NCBI GenBank assembly: GCA_903927465.1
Contig: CAIYMY010000175.1
Location: 1 to 56,713, forward strand
Reading direction: 5' to 3'
DNA length: 56,713 nucleotides
Source of the DNA: an uncultured Rhodospirillales bacterium
Lineage (GTDB): Bacteria > Pseudomonadota > Alphaproteobacteria > Acetobacterales > Acetobacteraceae
Under the pieces are notes generated by a model, which was given only the letters and a program-made list of their open reading frames with translations, was not told the origin of the DNA and made no database searches. The translations under genes and the position numbers were made by a program. Of this stretch, positions 45,906 to 54,946 are shown in pieces; position 1 is the first letter of the stretch; every line of letters begins with the position of its first letter.

Positions 45906-47036
45906 TCAGCCGCCGCCCAAAATTTCCTTGTTATGCGCACCAAGCCGCGGCGCCGGGCCGGCCATGCGCGGCCTTTCGCCATTGAAGGAAAGTGGCATGG
46001 CGACCAGCGAAAAATCCTCGCCCGGCACCGGCTGCACCATGCCAAGCGCCAGGGTTTGTGGTTCTGCCAAAACTTCCGGAATGCTGTTTACTGGCGCGCA
46101 GGGCACACCAATCCGCGCAAGCCGCTCCAGCCATTCTGCACGCGGCGTGATACGCATGAGCGCCGCGATCATCGGCAGCAGTAGGGGCTTGTGTTTGAGC
46201 CGCGCGCGATTGGTGGAAAACCGCTCATCGCTTGCCCATTCCGCATGGCCCAATTCAGCCGCGAATTTCGCAAAAAGCCGGTCATTGCCGCAGCAGACCA
46301 GCACCGGCCCATCAACGGCATCGAACGCCTCATAGGGCGTCAGGTTTGGATGACCGGAAGCATGGCGTTCTGGCAGTTTGCCCATATTCACATAGGCACT
46401 TATTTTCTGCCCTGCCCACAGCAGCGCCGTTTCAAACAGCGAGGTATTCACCACGCCGCCCTGGCCCGTGCGGTGGCGCCGTTCCAACATGGAAAGCGCG
46501 CCGAGCACGGTCCAAAGCCCCGTCCCCTGATCCACGACGGAAGCCCCCATGCGCACCGGCGGGCCATCTGGTTCCCCGGTAATGGAAGAAAGCCCGCCAA
46601 AAGCCTGCAACAGCGGTTCATAACCAGGCCGCAGCTTTTCCGGCCCGATATGTCCAAAGGCCGACATTTCACAATAGATCAAATGCGGATGCCGCGCTGT
46701 GACTGCTTGCGCGCCAATCCCCAGAGCCTCCGCCGCGCCGGGGCGAAGATTATGCAGCATGATATCGGCATGGGCGAGCAGACCATGCAAAACCTCTACC
46801 CCTTCCGGCGATTTCAAATCAAGGGTCACGGATTTCTTGCCGCGATTGAATTCATGGAAATTCAGCGCATCGCCATGGCGGAAATCGGGGCCCATGCGGC
46901 GCGCATCATCGCCGCCATCGGGTTTTTCTACCTTGATCACATCAGCGCCGAGGTCAGCGAAAATCGCGCCCGCGAAGGGTCCTGCCAATACTTGGCCAAG
47001 TTCCACCACGCGCACGCCAGACAATACGCCTGTCAT
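45906..47036 (-). CDS. CaiB/BaiF family III CoA-transferase
   Basis: The 376-residue enzyme starts GVRVVELGQVLAGPFAGAIF and keeps DLGADVIKVEKPDGGDDAR, NRGKKSVTLDLKSPEG and the catalytic-Asp region PPVRMGASVVDQGTGLW. It uses an acyl-CoA donor to activate an organic acid. It overlaps the downstream end of the Bug receptor at 47033 by four bases: the Bug gene is read first, then this one. The shared operon suggests the receptor brings in the acid that is then activated. Confidence 0.92.
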   Translation of the reverse strand: MTGVLSGVRVVELGQVLAGPFAGAIFADLGADVIKVEKPDGGDDARRMGPDFRHGDALNFHEFNRGKKSVTLDLKSPEGVEVLHGLLAHADIMLHNLRPGAAEALGIGAQAVTARHPHLIYCEMSAFGHIGPEKLRPGYEPLLQAFGGLSSITGEPDGPPVRMGASVVDQGTGLWTVLGALSMLERRHRTGQGGVVNTSLFETALLWAGQKISAYVNMGKLPERHASGHPNLTPYEAFDAVDGPVLVCCGNDRLFAKFAAELGHAEWASDERFSTNRARLKHKPLLLPMIAALMRITPRAEWLERLARIGVPCAPVNSIPEVLAEPQTLALGMVQPVPGEDFSLVAMPLSFNGERPRMAGPAPRLGAHNKEILGGG

Positions 47037-48016
47037 TGCAATTCAATCCCTGATTCGCGCACCAGGCGCTTCCATTTCTCGATCTCGCTTGCCTGGAAAC
47101 GCGCCAGATCATCCGGCGCGCCAGGGCGCAGCACCATGCCGCTTGCGGTCAGGCGATCTCGCACCGCGGGGCGCGCCATGATGTCATTCACCAGGCCATT
47201 GACGCGCGCCACAATATCAGGCGGCGTGCCGGACGGCGCATAAATCGCATTCCAGGAAAGCATTTCATAACCTGGAAAACCCTGTTCTTCGACTGTCGGC
47301 ACATCCGGCATCATGGAAACGCGCTGGCGGCTGGTAACACCAATCGCGCGCACCCGCCCTTCCCGCGCTTGCGGCATGGAGGTGGTGGCATCCACAAACA
47401 TCACCTGCGCCACGCCGCCAATCACATCCGTGATGCCCAGCGGGTTTGAGCGATAAGTGACATTCACCATATCCACCCCCGCCATGGATTTGAACATCTC
47501 CCCGGCGACGCGGGATGAAGCACTGCCGGAGGCGAAATTGAGCTTGCCCGGATTGGCGCGACCATAAGCGACCAAATCCTGCATGGAACGCACCGGCAGA
47601 TCATTATTCACCACCACCAGCAGCACGCCCACGCCGATCAGCGCGACAGGTGCGAAATCCGCTACCGGATCATAGGGCAGGCGATGAAATAAAGCAGGGT
47701 TTGATCCATGCGTCGTATTGGCCGTGGCCAGGAAGGTATAGCCATCCGGCCGCGCGCGCGCGACGGCTTCTGATGCGATAAAGCCATTGGCGCCGCCGCG
47801 ATTATCCACCACCACGGGCTGGCCCAATTCGCTGCTCATGGCTTCGGTGAAATGCCGTGTTGTCACATCTGTCCCACTACCGGCGGGAAAGGCGACGATG
47901 AAGCGGATGGGCCGATCCGGCCAGCGCCCGACCGGTTGCGCCATGGCGCTACCTGCCCCCGCCAAGCTCAAAGCTCCCAAAAGCGCCGCGCGGCGCGGCA
48001 TAATGTTGTGTTTCAT
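47033..48016 (-). CDS. Bug-family (TctC-like) periplasmic solute receptor
   Basis: The 327-residue receptor has a signal peptide (PRRAALLGALSLAGAGSAMA, then QPVG), then RPIRFIVAFPAGSGTDVTTR, VVVDNRGGANGFIASE and FASGSASSRVAGEMFK, the ligand loops of the Bug family. It is divergent from the HMG-CoA-lyase-like gene at 48125, with 108 bases between them, and co-transcribed with a CaiB gene. No TctA/TctB genes are present. The likely substrate is a small carboxylic acid. Confidence 0.9.
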   Translation of the reverse strand: MKHNIMPRRAALLGALSLAGAGSAMAQPVGRWPDRPIRFIVAFPAGSGTDVTTRHFTEAMSSELGQPVVVDNRGGANGFIASEAVARARPDGYTFLATANTTHGSNPALFHRLPYDPVADFAPVALIGVGVLLVVVNNDLPVRSMQDLVAYGRANPGKLNFASGSASSRVAGEMFKSMAGVDMVNVTYRSNPLGITDVIGGVAQVMFVDATTSMPQAREGRVRAIGVTSRQRVSMMPDVPTVEEQGFPGYEMLSWNAIYAPSGTPPDIVARVNGLVNDIMARPAVRDRLTASGMVLRPGAPDDLARFQASEIEKWKRLVRESGIELQ

Positions 48017-48124
48017 GGCGTTTTCCTCGGCTCTGGCGCAGCGTCGCGTGCAGCGCCATAGTCACGCGTAAGCGTCATCGCGCCGCGCCGCGCTGTCAAC
48101 GCCTGCAAGCAAGGAAGCACCGCG

Positions 48125-49090
48125 ATGTCCGATCTGCCGAAACATGTCCATTTCCACGAAGAAGGCCCGCGTGAGGGGTTTCAAATTGAACCCGTGATCT
48201 ATCCTTTGGCGGATCGCGTGGCGTTGGTGGAAGCGCTGGCGGAAACCGGGCTCACGGCCATTCAGGTGGCGTCTTTCGTCTCGCCCAAGGCGGTGCCGCA
48301 AATGGTAGATTCGGCGGCGTTTTTCGCGGCCATCAAGAAACGCCCCGGCGTGCGCTATGAAGCGCTTTGGCTGAATGAACAGGGTTTCAACCGTGCGCGC
48401 GCGGCCACAGGCGTGGATCTGGTCGGCAAGATCAGTCTTTACACATCTGATGCCTTCGCCAAGCGCAACAATAACTGCACGGCGGCGGAAATGCGGGAAC
48501 GTGTGGTGCGCTGGCTTGATCTTTACGCGGAAGCCGGTGTCACGGTGGAACGCGCTTTGGTGATGACCGCCTTTGGCTGCAATTATGAAGGCGAGATTCC
48601 GCCCGAAAGACCAGTGCAGGAATTGCTCTGGGCGCATAGGGTCTGTGCGGAACGTGGCATAAACCTGAAGAAGCTTTATTTCGCCGACACCATGGGCTGG
48701 GCCAATCCGCAGGCGGTGCGGCGCCTGGTTGGGATGCTGCGCGAAAGGCTGCCAGATGTGGAAGTAGGGCTGCATTTGCATGATACGCGCGGGCTAGGCA
48801 CCGCGAATGTGCTGGCCGCGCTTGAAATGGGGGTTTCGCTTTTGGATAGCTCCGTCGCCGGGCTGGGTGGTTGCCCCTTCGCCGGGCATGGCGATGCGCG
48901 TGGTGCGGGGAATATCTGCACGGAAGATATGGTGTTTCTATGTCACGAGATGGGCATCGAAACCGGCATTGATCTTGACCGGTTGATTGAGGCCGCGCGG
49001 CTTGCGGAACGCATCATTGGCCGCCCACTTGCGGGGCGGATCATGCATGCCGGATCGCTCCGGCAATATCGCGCGGCTGATCCCGGCTGA
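48125..49090 (+). CDS. Divergent hydroxymethylglutaryl-CoA lyase-like enzyme
   Basis: This 321-residue DRE-TIM lyase differs from the paralogue at 795. The first-strand motif is EGPREGFQIE, with Glu where the classical RDG has Asp. The histidine motif is LHLHDTRGLGTANV, and the cysteine loop GGCPFAGHGDARGAGN is longer. It is therefore a separate subfamily and may prefer a substrate other than HMG-CoA. Placement between a Bug-CaiB pair and a second CaiB gene fits a pathway of uptake, CoA activation and C-C cleavage. Confidence 0.85.
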   Translation: MSDLPKHVHFHEEGPREGFQIEPVIYPLADRVALVEALAETGLTAIQVASFVSPKAVPQMVDSAAFFAAIKKRPGVRYEALWLNEQGFNRARAATGVDLVGKISLYTSDAFAKRNNNCTAAEMRERVVRWLDLYAEAGVTVERALVMTAFGCNYEGEIPPERPVQELLWAHRVCAERGINLKKLYFADTMGWANPQAVRRLVGMLRERLPDVEVGLHLHDTRGLGTANVLAALEMGVSLLDSSVAGLGGCPFAGHGDARGAGNICTEDMVFLCHEMGIETGIDLDRLIEAARLAERIIGRPLAGRIMHAGSLRQYRAADPG

Positions 49091-49221
49091 TGTCATGGCC
49101 GAAACCTGGGCAGCACAGCGGATGTTGGAAAGGACGCGCGGCAAGGCGGGTCCCGTCATCATCATCGGTATCTGGGCCTTGGGATGTCCCGATGCCCGGC
49201 ACAGATCGTGCACTTGAGGTT

Positions 49222-49578
49222 TTAGGGAATGCCGGGCGGGAATTGATGGAGCCCATCTGCGCCCAGCGGCAGCGGCACAACCTGTTGCACGGCGGCAAGC
49301 GGCAGCACGCCATAAAGATGCGGAAACAAGCCCGCGCGAGAGCCGCCGCTGGCAGCTTCCCATTTCAGCGCCGCACCCAAAGCTGCCGTTGAAGCCTCCA
49401 CCATCAGCAAATCGGCAATACCCGCGCGATGCTTGGCAGCACTGGCGCGAAGCTGTGCCGCGGTTGAAAAATGCAAGAAGCCATCGCGCCGATCATCTGC
49501 GCTGCCGTGATAGGCACTGACCTGTTCTGCGGCGCGCCAATCAGCAGCGCGCACTAATGTGTAAATCAGCTTTTCCAT
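49222..49578 (-). CDS. DUF952 family protein
   Basis: The 118-residue protein has IYTLVRAADWRAAEQVSAYHG, GFLHFSTAAQLRASAAKHR and the strand LLMVEASTAALGAALKWE, followed by FPHLYGVLPLAAVQQVVPL. This is the DUF952 (glutathione-S-transferase-domain-like small protein) pattern, whose biochemical role is not established. The ATG at 49578 (MEKLIYTLV) is chosen from family starts. It lies between two organic-acid genes but on the opposite strand. Confidence 0.82.
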   Translation of the reverse strand: MEKLIYTLVRAADWRAAEQVSAYHGSADDRRDGFLHFSTAAQLRASAAKHRAGIADLLMVEASTAALGAALKWEAASGGSRAGLFPHLYGVLPLAAVQQVVPLPLGADGLHQFPPGIP

Positions 49579-49734
49579 GTCGTGTGCATAGACGATCACG
49601 CCTGCCTGGCAAAGCATGCGATGATCCCACGTCCTTCCTGCTTTACCTTGCGGTGAAATCGCCTAAGCTTCGGGCAAGGATGCGCCTTCGGGCGGGCGCG
49701 CCGCCATTTCCAACGCCGCCCGCAGGTCCTTCTG

Positions 49735-50877
49735 ATGCATCCGCTTCCGCTTGCCGGCATTCGCGTTGTCGAATTCTCTCACATGGTGATGGGGCCCACT
49801 TGCGGCCTGATCCTGGCTGATCTTGGCGCCGAGGTGATCAAGATCGAACCGCCCGGCAAGGGGGATCGCACCCGCTATCTTGTGGCTTCGGGCACGGGCT
49901 TCTTTCCCGCATTCAGTCGCAACAAGAAAAGCGTGGCACTGGATACTGAAAATGCCGAGGATCTAGAATTGTTGCAGCGCCTGATTGATACGGCCGATGT
50001 GGTGGTGGAGAATTTCCGCCCCGGCGGCCTGGCAGCAAAGGGCCTGGGCTATGAAGCACTTTCCGCGCGCAATCCACGGCTGATCTATTGCTCGCTCAAG
50101 GGATATCTGCCGGGGCCTTATGAAAATCGTACTGCCCTGGATGAGGTGGTGCAGATGCAATCGGGGCTGGCTTACATGACCGGCCCGCCTGGTCGGCCTC
50201 TGCGTGCCGGGGCGCCGGTGAATGACATGATGGGCGGCATGTTCGGCGTGATTTCGATCCTTGCTGCGCTCCGCCAACGCGATGCCAGTGGGCGCGGCCA
50301 ATATTTGCAGGCAGGGCTGTTTGAAAACGCGGCTTTTCTGGTCTCCACAGCGATGCTGCAACAGGCCATCACCGGCAAGGCGCCAGACCCGATGCCGGCC
50401 GGGCGGCGCGCCTGGGGCGTTTATGATGTTTTCAACACCGCCGATGACGAGCAGATTTTCATTGGCGTGGTGACGGAACGCCAGTGGGAAATTTTTACGC
50501 GCGAATTGAATGAACCAGCCTTGAGCAACCCGGATTATGCCAGCAATACGGAACGCGCCAAGTGCCGCGAAACCCTGATCCCGCTGGTGCAATCCTTCCT
50601 GAAGAAACGCAGTGTGGCGGAGCTTGAGGAAATGTGCGCGCGTGCCGGCCTGCCTTATTCACGCATCGCCAAGCCTTGGGATTTGTTCGAAGACCCGCAT
50701 CTGCTGGCGAGCGGCGGCTTCCATGAAGTGACACTCAGCGATGGCAGCCGCGCCAAGGTGCCGGCCCTGCCTATGCAATTCGGCACAGACCGCCTGCCCT
50801 TGCGCCATGATCTGCCAAGCCCTGGGCAGCATAATGCGGAGATTCTCGACCCGCTCCGAAAGGCAGCGGGCGCCTGA
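49735..50877 (+). CDS. CaiB/BaiF family III CoA-transferase
   Basis: This third CoA-transferase of the window has 380 residues. It begins PLAGIRVVEFSHMVMGPTCG and has DLGAEVIKIEPPGKGDRTRY, SRNKKSVALDTENAED and the catalytic Asp in LRAGAPVNDMMGGMFG. It is followed after 38 bases by a gamma-carbonic anhydrase on the same strand. Its substrate is unknown. It is closer in style to the first (1-798) than to the one at 45906, judging from the MGP/NDM motifs, but no distance was computed. Confidence 0.92.
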   Translation: MHPLPLAGIRVVEFSHMVMGPTCGLILADLGAEVIKIEPPGKGDRTRYLVASGTGFFPAFSRNKKSVALDTENAEDLELLQRLIDTADVVVENFRPGGLAAKGLGYEALSARNPRLIYCSLKGYLPGPYENRTALDEVVQMQSGLAYMTGPPGRPLRAGAPVNDMMGGMFGVISILAALRQRDASGRGQYLQAGLFENAAFLVSTAMLQQAITGKAPDPMPAGRRAWGVYDVFNTADDEQIFIGVVTERQWEIFTRELNEPALSNPDYASNTERAKCRETLIPLVQSFLKKRSVAELEEMCARAGLPYSRIAKPWDLFEDPHLLASGGFHEVTLSDGSRAKVPALPMQFGTDRLPLRHDLPSPGQHNAEILDPLRKAAGA

Positions 50878-50915
50878 AAAACCCCTCACCATTTCGATCC
50901 AGAAGGATAGCCACC

Positions 50916-51446
50916 ATGCCGATCTACGCGCTTGATGATCTTGTTCCCCAAACCCCGGGCAATGGGAAATTCTGGGTGGCGCCCGATGCGCATGTGATGG
51001 GCAACGTGATCCTGGCCGAGGATGTCGGGATATGGTTCGGCGCTGTGATCCGTGGTGACAATGAACCCATCAGCATCGGCGCGCGTAGCAATATCCAGGA
51101 AGGTTCCGTGCTGCATTCCGATGTGGGTTTTCCATTGACGATCGGCGCTGACGTGACGGTGGGGCACCATGCCATTCTGCATGGCTGCACCATTGGCGAT
51201 GGCGCCTTGATCGGCATGGGGGCCACCGTGATGAATGGCGCGCGCATTGGGGCGGGCAGCATCATTGGCGCCGGTGCCTTGGTGACGGAAGGCAAGGAAA
51301 TCCCCGAACGATCCCTGGTCATGGGCGCACCCGCCAAGGTGATCCGCGCACTTGATGCAGAAACCGCCGCGCGCCTGCTGGCCTCAGCCGCGCATTATGT
51401 GGATAACGCGCGGCGCTTCGCCCGCGGCTTGCGGCAGATTGATTAG
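50916..51446 (+). CDS. Gamma-carbonic anhydrase family protein (hexapeptide repeat)
   Basis: The 176-residue left-handed beta-helix protein has hexapeptide repeats across residues 15-150. Probable zinc histidines are in GSVLHSDVG and TVGHHAILHGCTIGDG. It resembles the YrdA/CaiE-like gamma-CA subfamily, many of which have unproven CO2 hydratase activity. C-terminal helix KVIRALDAETAARLLASAAH is typical. AAGGA precedes the ATG at 50916, and it is co-directional with the CaiB gene. Confidence 0.9.
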   Translation: MPIYALDDLVPQTPGNGKFWVAPDAHVMGNVILAEDVGIWFGAVIRGDNEPISIGARSNIQEGSVLHSDVGFPLTIGADVTVGHHAILHGCTIGDGALIGMGATVMNGARIGAGSIIGAGALVTEGKEIPERSLVMGAPAKVIRALDAETAARLLASAAHYVDNARRFARGLRQID

Positions 51447-51450
51447 GGGG

Positions 51451-51510
51451 TCTAGAGCAGATCACGTTCAGATGGAATCATCTGAACGTGTGAAGATGCT
51501 CGAAAAACAA
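51451..51510. repeat. Dispersed-type palindromic repeat between convergent genes
   Basis: A perfect 12-bp inverted repeat, CACGTTCAGATG-GAAT-CATCTGAACGTG (51463-51490), sits in a larger unit: TCTAGAGCA before it, TGCTCGAAAAACAATGATGTAGAG after it. GAGCA pairs with TGCTC as an outer stem. The TAGAGC...GGAATC...TCGAAAAACAAT skeleton is like repeats scattered through many alphaproteobacterial genomes. It may also end transcription from both flanking genes. Confidence 0.7.
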
Positions 51511-51567
51511 TGATGTAGAGTGGGTTGTGTGAACCCATGTGAACGCAACACGCTCGAAGGCGGCCCT

Positions 51568-52551
51568 TCAGCTTGCGTCTATCTGCAAGCCTTCCTTCTT
51601 GATCACATCGGCCCATTTGGTGATTTCGCTGGCAACGAAAGCACCGAATTGCTGCGGGCTGCCAATCATCGGCATGCCGCCCAATTCCTCAAAACGCTTT
51701 ACCGTTTCGGGCAAGGCGAGCATCGCCATCACATCGGCGTTGATGCTGTTGATTATCTCAGCTGGCATGGCGGCCTGACCGAAAAGGCCGAACCAGGTAT
51801 TCACTTCGTAATTCGCAAGTTCCGGCATGGTTTCGCGCATGGCCGGCACATTGGGAAGTAGTGGGTGGCGTTCCTTGCTCGTCACCGCCAAGGCGCGCAC
51901 GCGGCCGCCCTGGATATGGCCCATGATGCCGGTCAGGTTATCAATCAGGAAGGTGACATTGCCGGCGAGCAATTCAATCTGCGCCGGGGCCGATCCGCGT
52001 GTTGGCACATGAATGGCCTGGGCGTTCAGCATTTGCAGAAACAGCACCGGCGAAAGATGCGTGGATTGGCCCACACCTGTTGAGACATAGGGGATTTCAC
52101 CCGGCTTGGCGCGCAGCATGGCGGCAAGTTCCGCCACATTCTGCGCTGGCACATTGTTGTTCACCACCAACACATTCGGCCCCGCGATGGTGCCGGCGAT
52201 GGCGGCCAATTGTTCTGGCCGATATTGCAGATTGCGGAACAGGGAATAGCCGATGGCCTGCGGGCCGATATTGCCCATAAGCAGCGTGAGGCCATCTGGG
52301 CGCGCGCGCACGGCTTCCACGGTGCCGATGGTGCCGCCAGCGCCGGTGCGGTTTTCCACCACCACGGGCGTGCCCCAGCGCGGCTGGAGAAACTGCGCCA
52401 TCAGCCGGGCCATAATATCCGTGGTGCCACCCGCCGCAGCGGGGACGATGATGCGCACCTGCCCCGTTGGGCGCCAGGATTGCGCGCGGGCCAGCGCGGG
52501 CGCGGCTAGAAGCGGCAGGGCAAGGGCGGCGCGGCGGTTAAGCAATGTCAT
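51568..52551 (-). CDS. Bug-family (TctC-like) periplasmic solute receptor
   Basis: The third receptor of this family has 327 residues, starting at the ATG at 52551 with GGAGG upstream. The signal is NRRAALALPLLAAPALARA, followed by QVRIIVPAAAGGTTDIMARL, VVVENRTGAGGTIGTVEA and STGVGQSTHLSPVL. Lacking adjacent transport proteins, it is probably an orphan receptor. It is separated by the palindromic repeat from the carbonic anhydrase gene and stands alone beside the rhamnose operon. Confidence 0.9.
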   Translation of the reverse strand: MTLLNRRAALALPLLAAPALARAQSWRPTGQVRIIVPAAAGGTTDIMARLMAQFLQPRWGTPVVVENRTGAGGTIGTVEAVRARPDGLTLLMGNIGPQAIGYSLFRNLQYRPEQLAAIAGTIAGPNVLVVNNNVPAQNVAELAAMLRAKPGEIPYVSTGVGQSTHLSPVLFLQMLNAQAIHVPTRGSAPAQIELLAGNVTFLIDNLTGIMGHIQGGRVRALAVTSKERHPLLPNVPAMRETMPELANYEVNTWFGLFGQAAMPAEIINSINADVMAMLALPETVKRFEELGGMPMIGSPQQFGAFVASEITKWADVIKKEGLQIDAS

Positions 52552-52617
52552 GGTTTTTTCCTCCCCGGGGATTTGGTTCAGCATGGCCCGAGCTTGTCTT
52601 GAGGGAAAGATGCTGGG

Positions 52618-53508
52618 TCACCCAGCCTTACGCAGCGCGGCCATGACGCGTTTCATGCCCTGTTCCCAGGGTGGCAGGGTCACGCCGAAAACGCGGCTGA
52701 GCTTGCCATTATCCAGCCTGCCATCGGCCGGGCGCGTGGCCTTGGTGGGGTAATCTGCGGTCGTGATCGCGTGGATCTTTGGGCAGGGTCCGCCATGCGT
52801 GGCGGCTTCGGCAAAAATCGCCTCGGCAAAACTGTGCCAGGTGGTGAAGCCACCGCCAGTGGCGTGGAACACATCGGCGCATTCATCCCGCCAGCCTTGG
52901 GTGCGGATCTGGGCCAGAATGGCGGCAATGGCATCCGCCAAATCCGGCGCGGCGGTGGGGCTGCCCCATTGGTCGGCCACCACGCGGAGTTCCGGGCGCT
53001 GTTCACCCAGCGCCAGCATGGTGCGCAGGAAGTTCCGGCCCATGGGGGCGAAGACCCAGGCCGTGCGTAGGACGGTGCAGCGCGGATTGGCGGCGCGTGC
53101 CGCCCATTCCCCGGCAAGTTTGGTGCGGCCATAGGCGCTGAGCGGATTGGGCGCATCGCTTTCCAGATAAGGCGCGCCTTTCAACCCGTCATACACATAA
53201 TCAGTGGAAATCTGGATGATCGGAATGCCCGCTTCGCGCGTGAGCTGCCCAAGCAAGGCGGGCCCCAGCGCATTGGCACGAAAGGCGCCCGCTTCATCAT
53301 CTTCCGCCGCATCCACCGCAGTCCAGGCGGCACAATTCACCACCGCATCGGGCTTCAGCGCATGAAAGGCGGCTACCACGGTTTCGGGCTTGTCGAATTC
53401 GAATTCCGGCTGGCCGACCAACAGCGCTTCAAACCCCAGCGCCGGCAGGGCCGCTTCCAGGCCGGTCGCCAATTGCCCGCCACGACCAGTGACGAGGATG
53501 CGGCGCAT
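52618..53508 (-). CDS. rfbD: dTDP-4-dehydrorhamnose reductase
   Basis: RfbD (296 residues) makes dTDP-L-rhamnose in the final, NADPH-dependent step. It has the short-chain dehydrogenase fold: RRILVTGRGGQLATGLEAAL at the N-terminus, STDYVYDG and the catalytic YGRTK, then RTAWVFAPMGRNFLRTML. It is the last of four overlapping genes rfbB-A-C-D. The ATG at 53508 shares one base with the rfbC stop; a GTG three bases upstream is also possible. Confidence 0.94.
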   Translation of the reverse strand: MRRILVTGRGGQLATGLEAALPALGFEALLVGQPEFEFDKPETVVAAFHALKPDAVVNCAAWTAVDAAEDDEAGAFRANALGPALLGQLTREAGIPIIQISTDYVYDGLKGAPYLESDAPNPLSAYGRTKLAGEWAARAANPRCTVLRTAWVFAPMGRNFLRTMLALGEQRPELRVVADQWGSPTAAPDLADAIAAILAQIRTQGWRDECADVFHATGGGFTTWHSFAEAIFAEAATHGGPCPKIHAITTADYPTKATRPADGRLDNGKLSRVFGVTLPPWEQGMKRVMAALRKAG

Positions 53509-54068
53509 CACCAAGACCCTTTCGGGAAGGGGGGCTGGATATCGGCAAGGCGCGGCGCCTTGCGGTCCTTGTCAGACAGGATCGGGTCCTTCACCGGCCA
53601 ATCAATGCCAAGCGCCGGGTCATCCCAGGCGATGCCGGCATCGGTTTCCCGATCATAATAGGCGTCGACCTTATAGAGCACCTCGGTATCTTCTTCGAGC
53701 GTCACAAAACCATGCGCGAAGCCCGCGGGTATCCAAAGCTGCTGCCAATTGGCGGACGATAATTCACACGCCACATGCTGGCCGTAAGTGGGTGAGCCTT
53801 CGCGAATATCCACCGCCACATCCAGAATGGAACCGCGCACCACGCGCACCAGCTTGGCCTGGGCTGTGGGTGGGCGCTGAAAATGCAGGCCGCGGACCAC
53901 GCCCTTCTGGCGTGACAGCGAATGATTATCCTGCACGAAATCAGCCGTGATCCCATGCGCCGCAAGCGTACGGCGCGACCAGACTTCGCTGAAAAAGCCG
54001 CGATCATCGCCAAAGCGTGCTGGTTCGATCAGGATCAGATCAGGAATGGCAAGGCGTTCGACCTTCAT
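53508..54068 (-). CDS. rfbC: dTDP-4-dehydrorhamnose 3,5-epimerase
   Basis: RfbC (186 residues) is a cupin-like epimerase with the catalytic region [16 protein letters not shown] (His), [17 protein letters not shown] and the substrate-binding [20 protein letters not shown]. Length is normal. Start and stop overlap both neighbours in the operon. Confidence 0.94.
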   Translation of the reverse strand: MKVERLAIPDLILIEPARFGDDRGFFSEVWSRRTLAAHGITADFVQDNHSLSRQKGVVRGLHFQRPPTAQAKLVRVVRGSILDVAVDIREGSPTYGQHVACELSSANWQQLWIPAGFAHGFVTLEEDTEVLYKVDAYYDRETDAGIAWDDPALGIDWPVKDPILSDKDRKAPRLADIQPPFPKGSW

Positions 54069-54946
54069 GCAAGCCGCCCCTCAGCCAGGTCACGCAAATA
54101 GACCCCATAAGCGGTCTTGCCCAAACGTCCCGCCTGGGCGCGCAAAGCCGCCGCATCAATGAAGCCCATGCGGAACGCGATTTCTTCCGGGCAGCCCACT
54201 TGCAGCCCTTGGCGTTCTTGTACGGTCTGCACGAAAAGCGCTGCCTGCAGCAGGGAAGCCGGCGTGCCGGCATCAAGCCAGGCGCAGCCACGGCCCAATT
54301 GCTCAGCGCGTAGTGTTCCATCCGCAAGATAGACCTTATTAAGATCAGTGATCTCAAGCTCGCCGCGCGCGGATGGCTTCAGGTCGCGCGCCATTTGCGT
54401 CACGCGCTTGTCGTAGAAATAAAGTCCAATCACTGCCCAATCGGATTTCGGCTTGGCCGGCTTTTCCTCGATGGACAGCACGCGCCCGTCAGCGTCGAAT
54501 TCTGCCACGCCATAGCGTTCCGGATCAGCCACGCGATACCCAAAGACCGATGCTTGACCATTTAGCGCATTGGTCGCTGCCGCCTTTAAACTATCGACCA
54601 GGCCATGGCCGTAGATGATGTTGTCGCCCAAAGCCAAAGCGCAGGCTTCGCCGCCAATCCATTCCGCGCCGATCTGAAAGGCTTGCGCAATGCCATCTGG
54701 GCTCGGCTGTTCGGCATAGCTGATGTGAACGCCGAATTGCGAACCGTCACCCAGCAAGCGCTTGAATGCCGGCAGATCAGCCGGCGTTGAGATCAGCAGA
54801 ATATCCTTGATCCCCGCGAGCATGAGCGTGCCCAAGGGGTAATAGACCATGGGTTTGTCATAAACGGGCAGCAATTGCTTGGACGCTGCCAATGTCATCG
54901 GGTGCAGCCTGGTGCCGGACCCGCCGGCGAGCAGAATACCCTTCAC
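54065..54946 (-). CDS. rfbA: Glucose-1-phosphate thymidylyltransferase
   Basis: RfbA joins dTTP and glucose-1-phosphate to give dTDP-glucose. It has 293 residues: [20 protein letters not shown] at the N-terminus, with [27 protein letters not shown] and the metal region [13 protein letters not shown]. The GTG at 54946 overlaps the rfbB stop as GTGA, and upstream codons do not fit the family, so the start is fairly firm. Confidence 0.95.
   Translation of the reverse strand: MKGILLAGGSGTRLHPMTLAASKQLLPVYDKPMVYYPLGTLMLAGIKDILLISTPADLPAFKRLLGDGSQFGVHISYAEQPSPDGIAQAFQIGAEWIGGEACALALGDNIIYGHGLVDSLKAAATNALNGQASVFGYRVADPERYGVAEFDADGRVLSIEEKPAKPKSDWAVIGLYFYDKRVTQMARDLKPSARGELEITDLNKVYLADGTLRAEQLGRGCAWLDAGTPASLLQAALFVQTVQERQGLQVGCPEEIAFRMGFIDAAALRAQAGRLGKTAYGVYLRDLAEGRLA

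Noticed and set aside
48987-49217. 76-codon plus-strand frame after the second HMGL-like gene
   Set aside because: Starts inside that gene in another frame and has no family features; the 130-base gap after 49090 appears non-coding.
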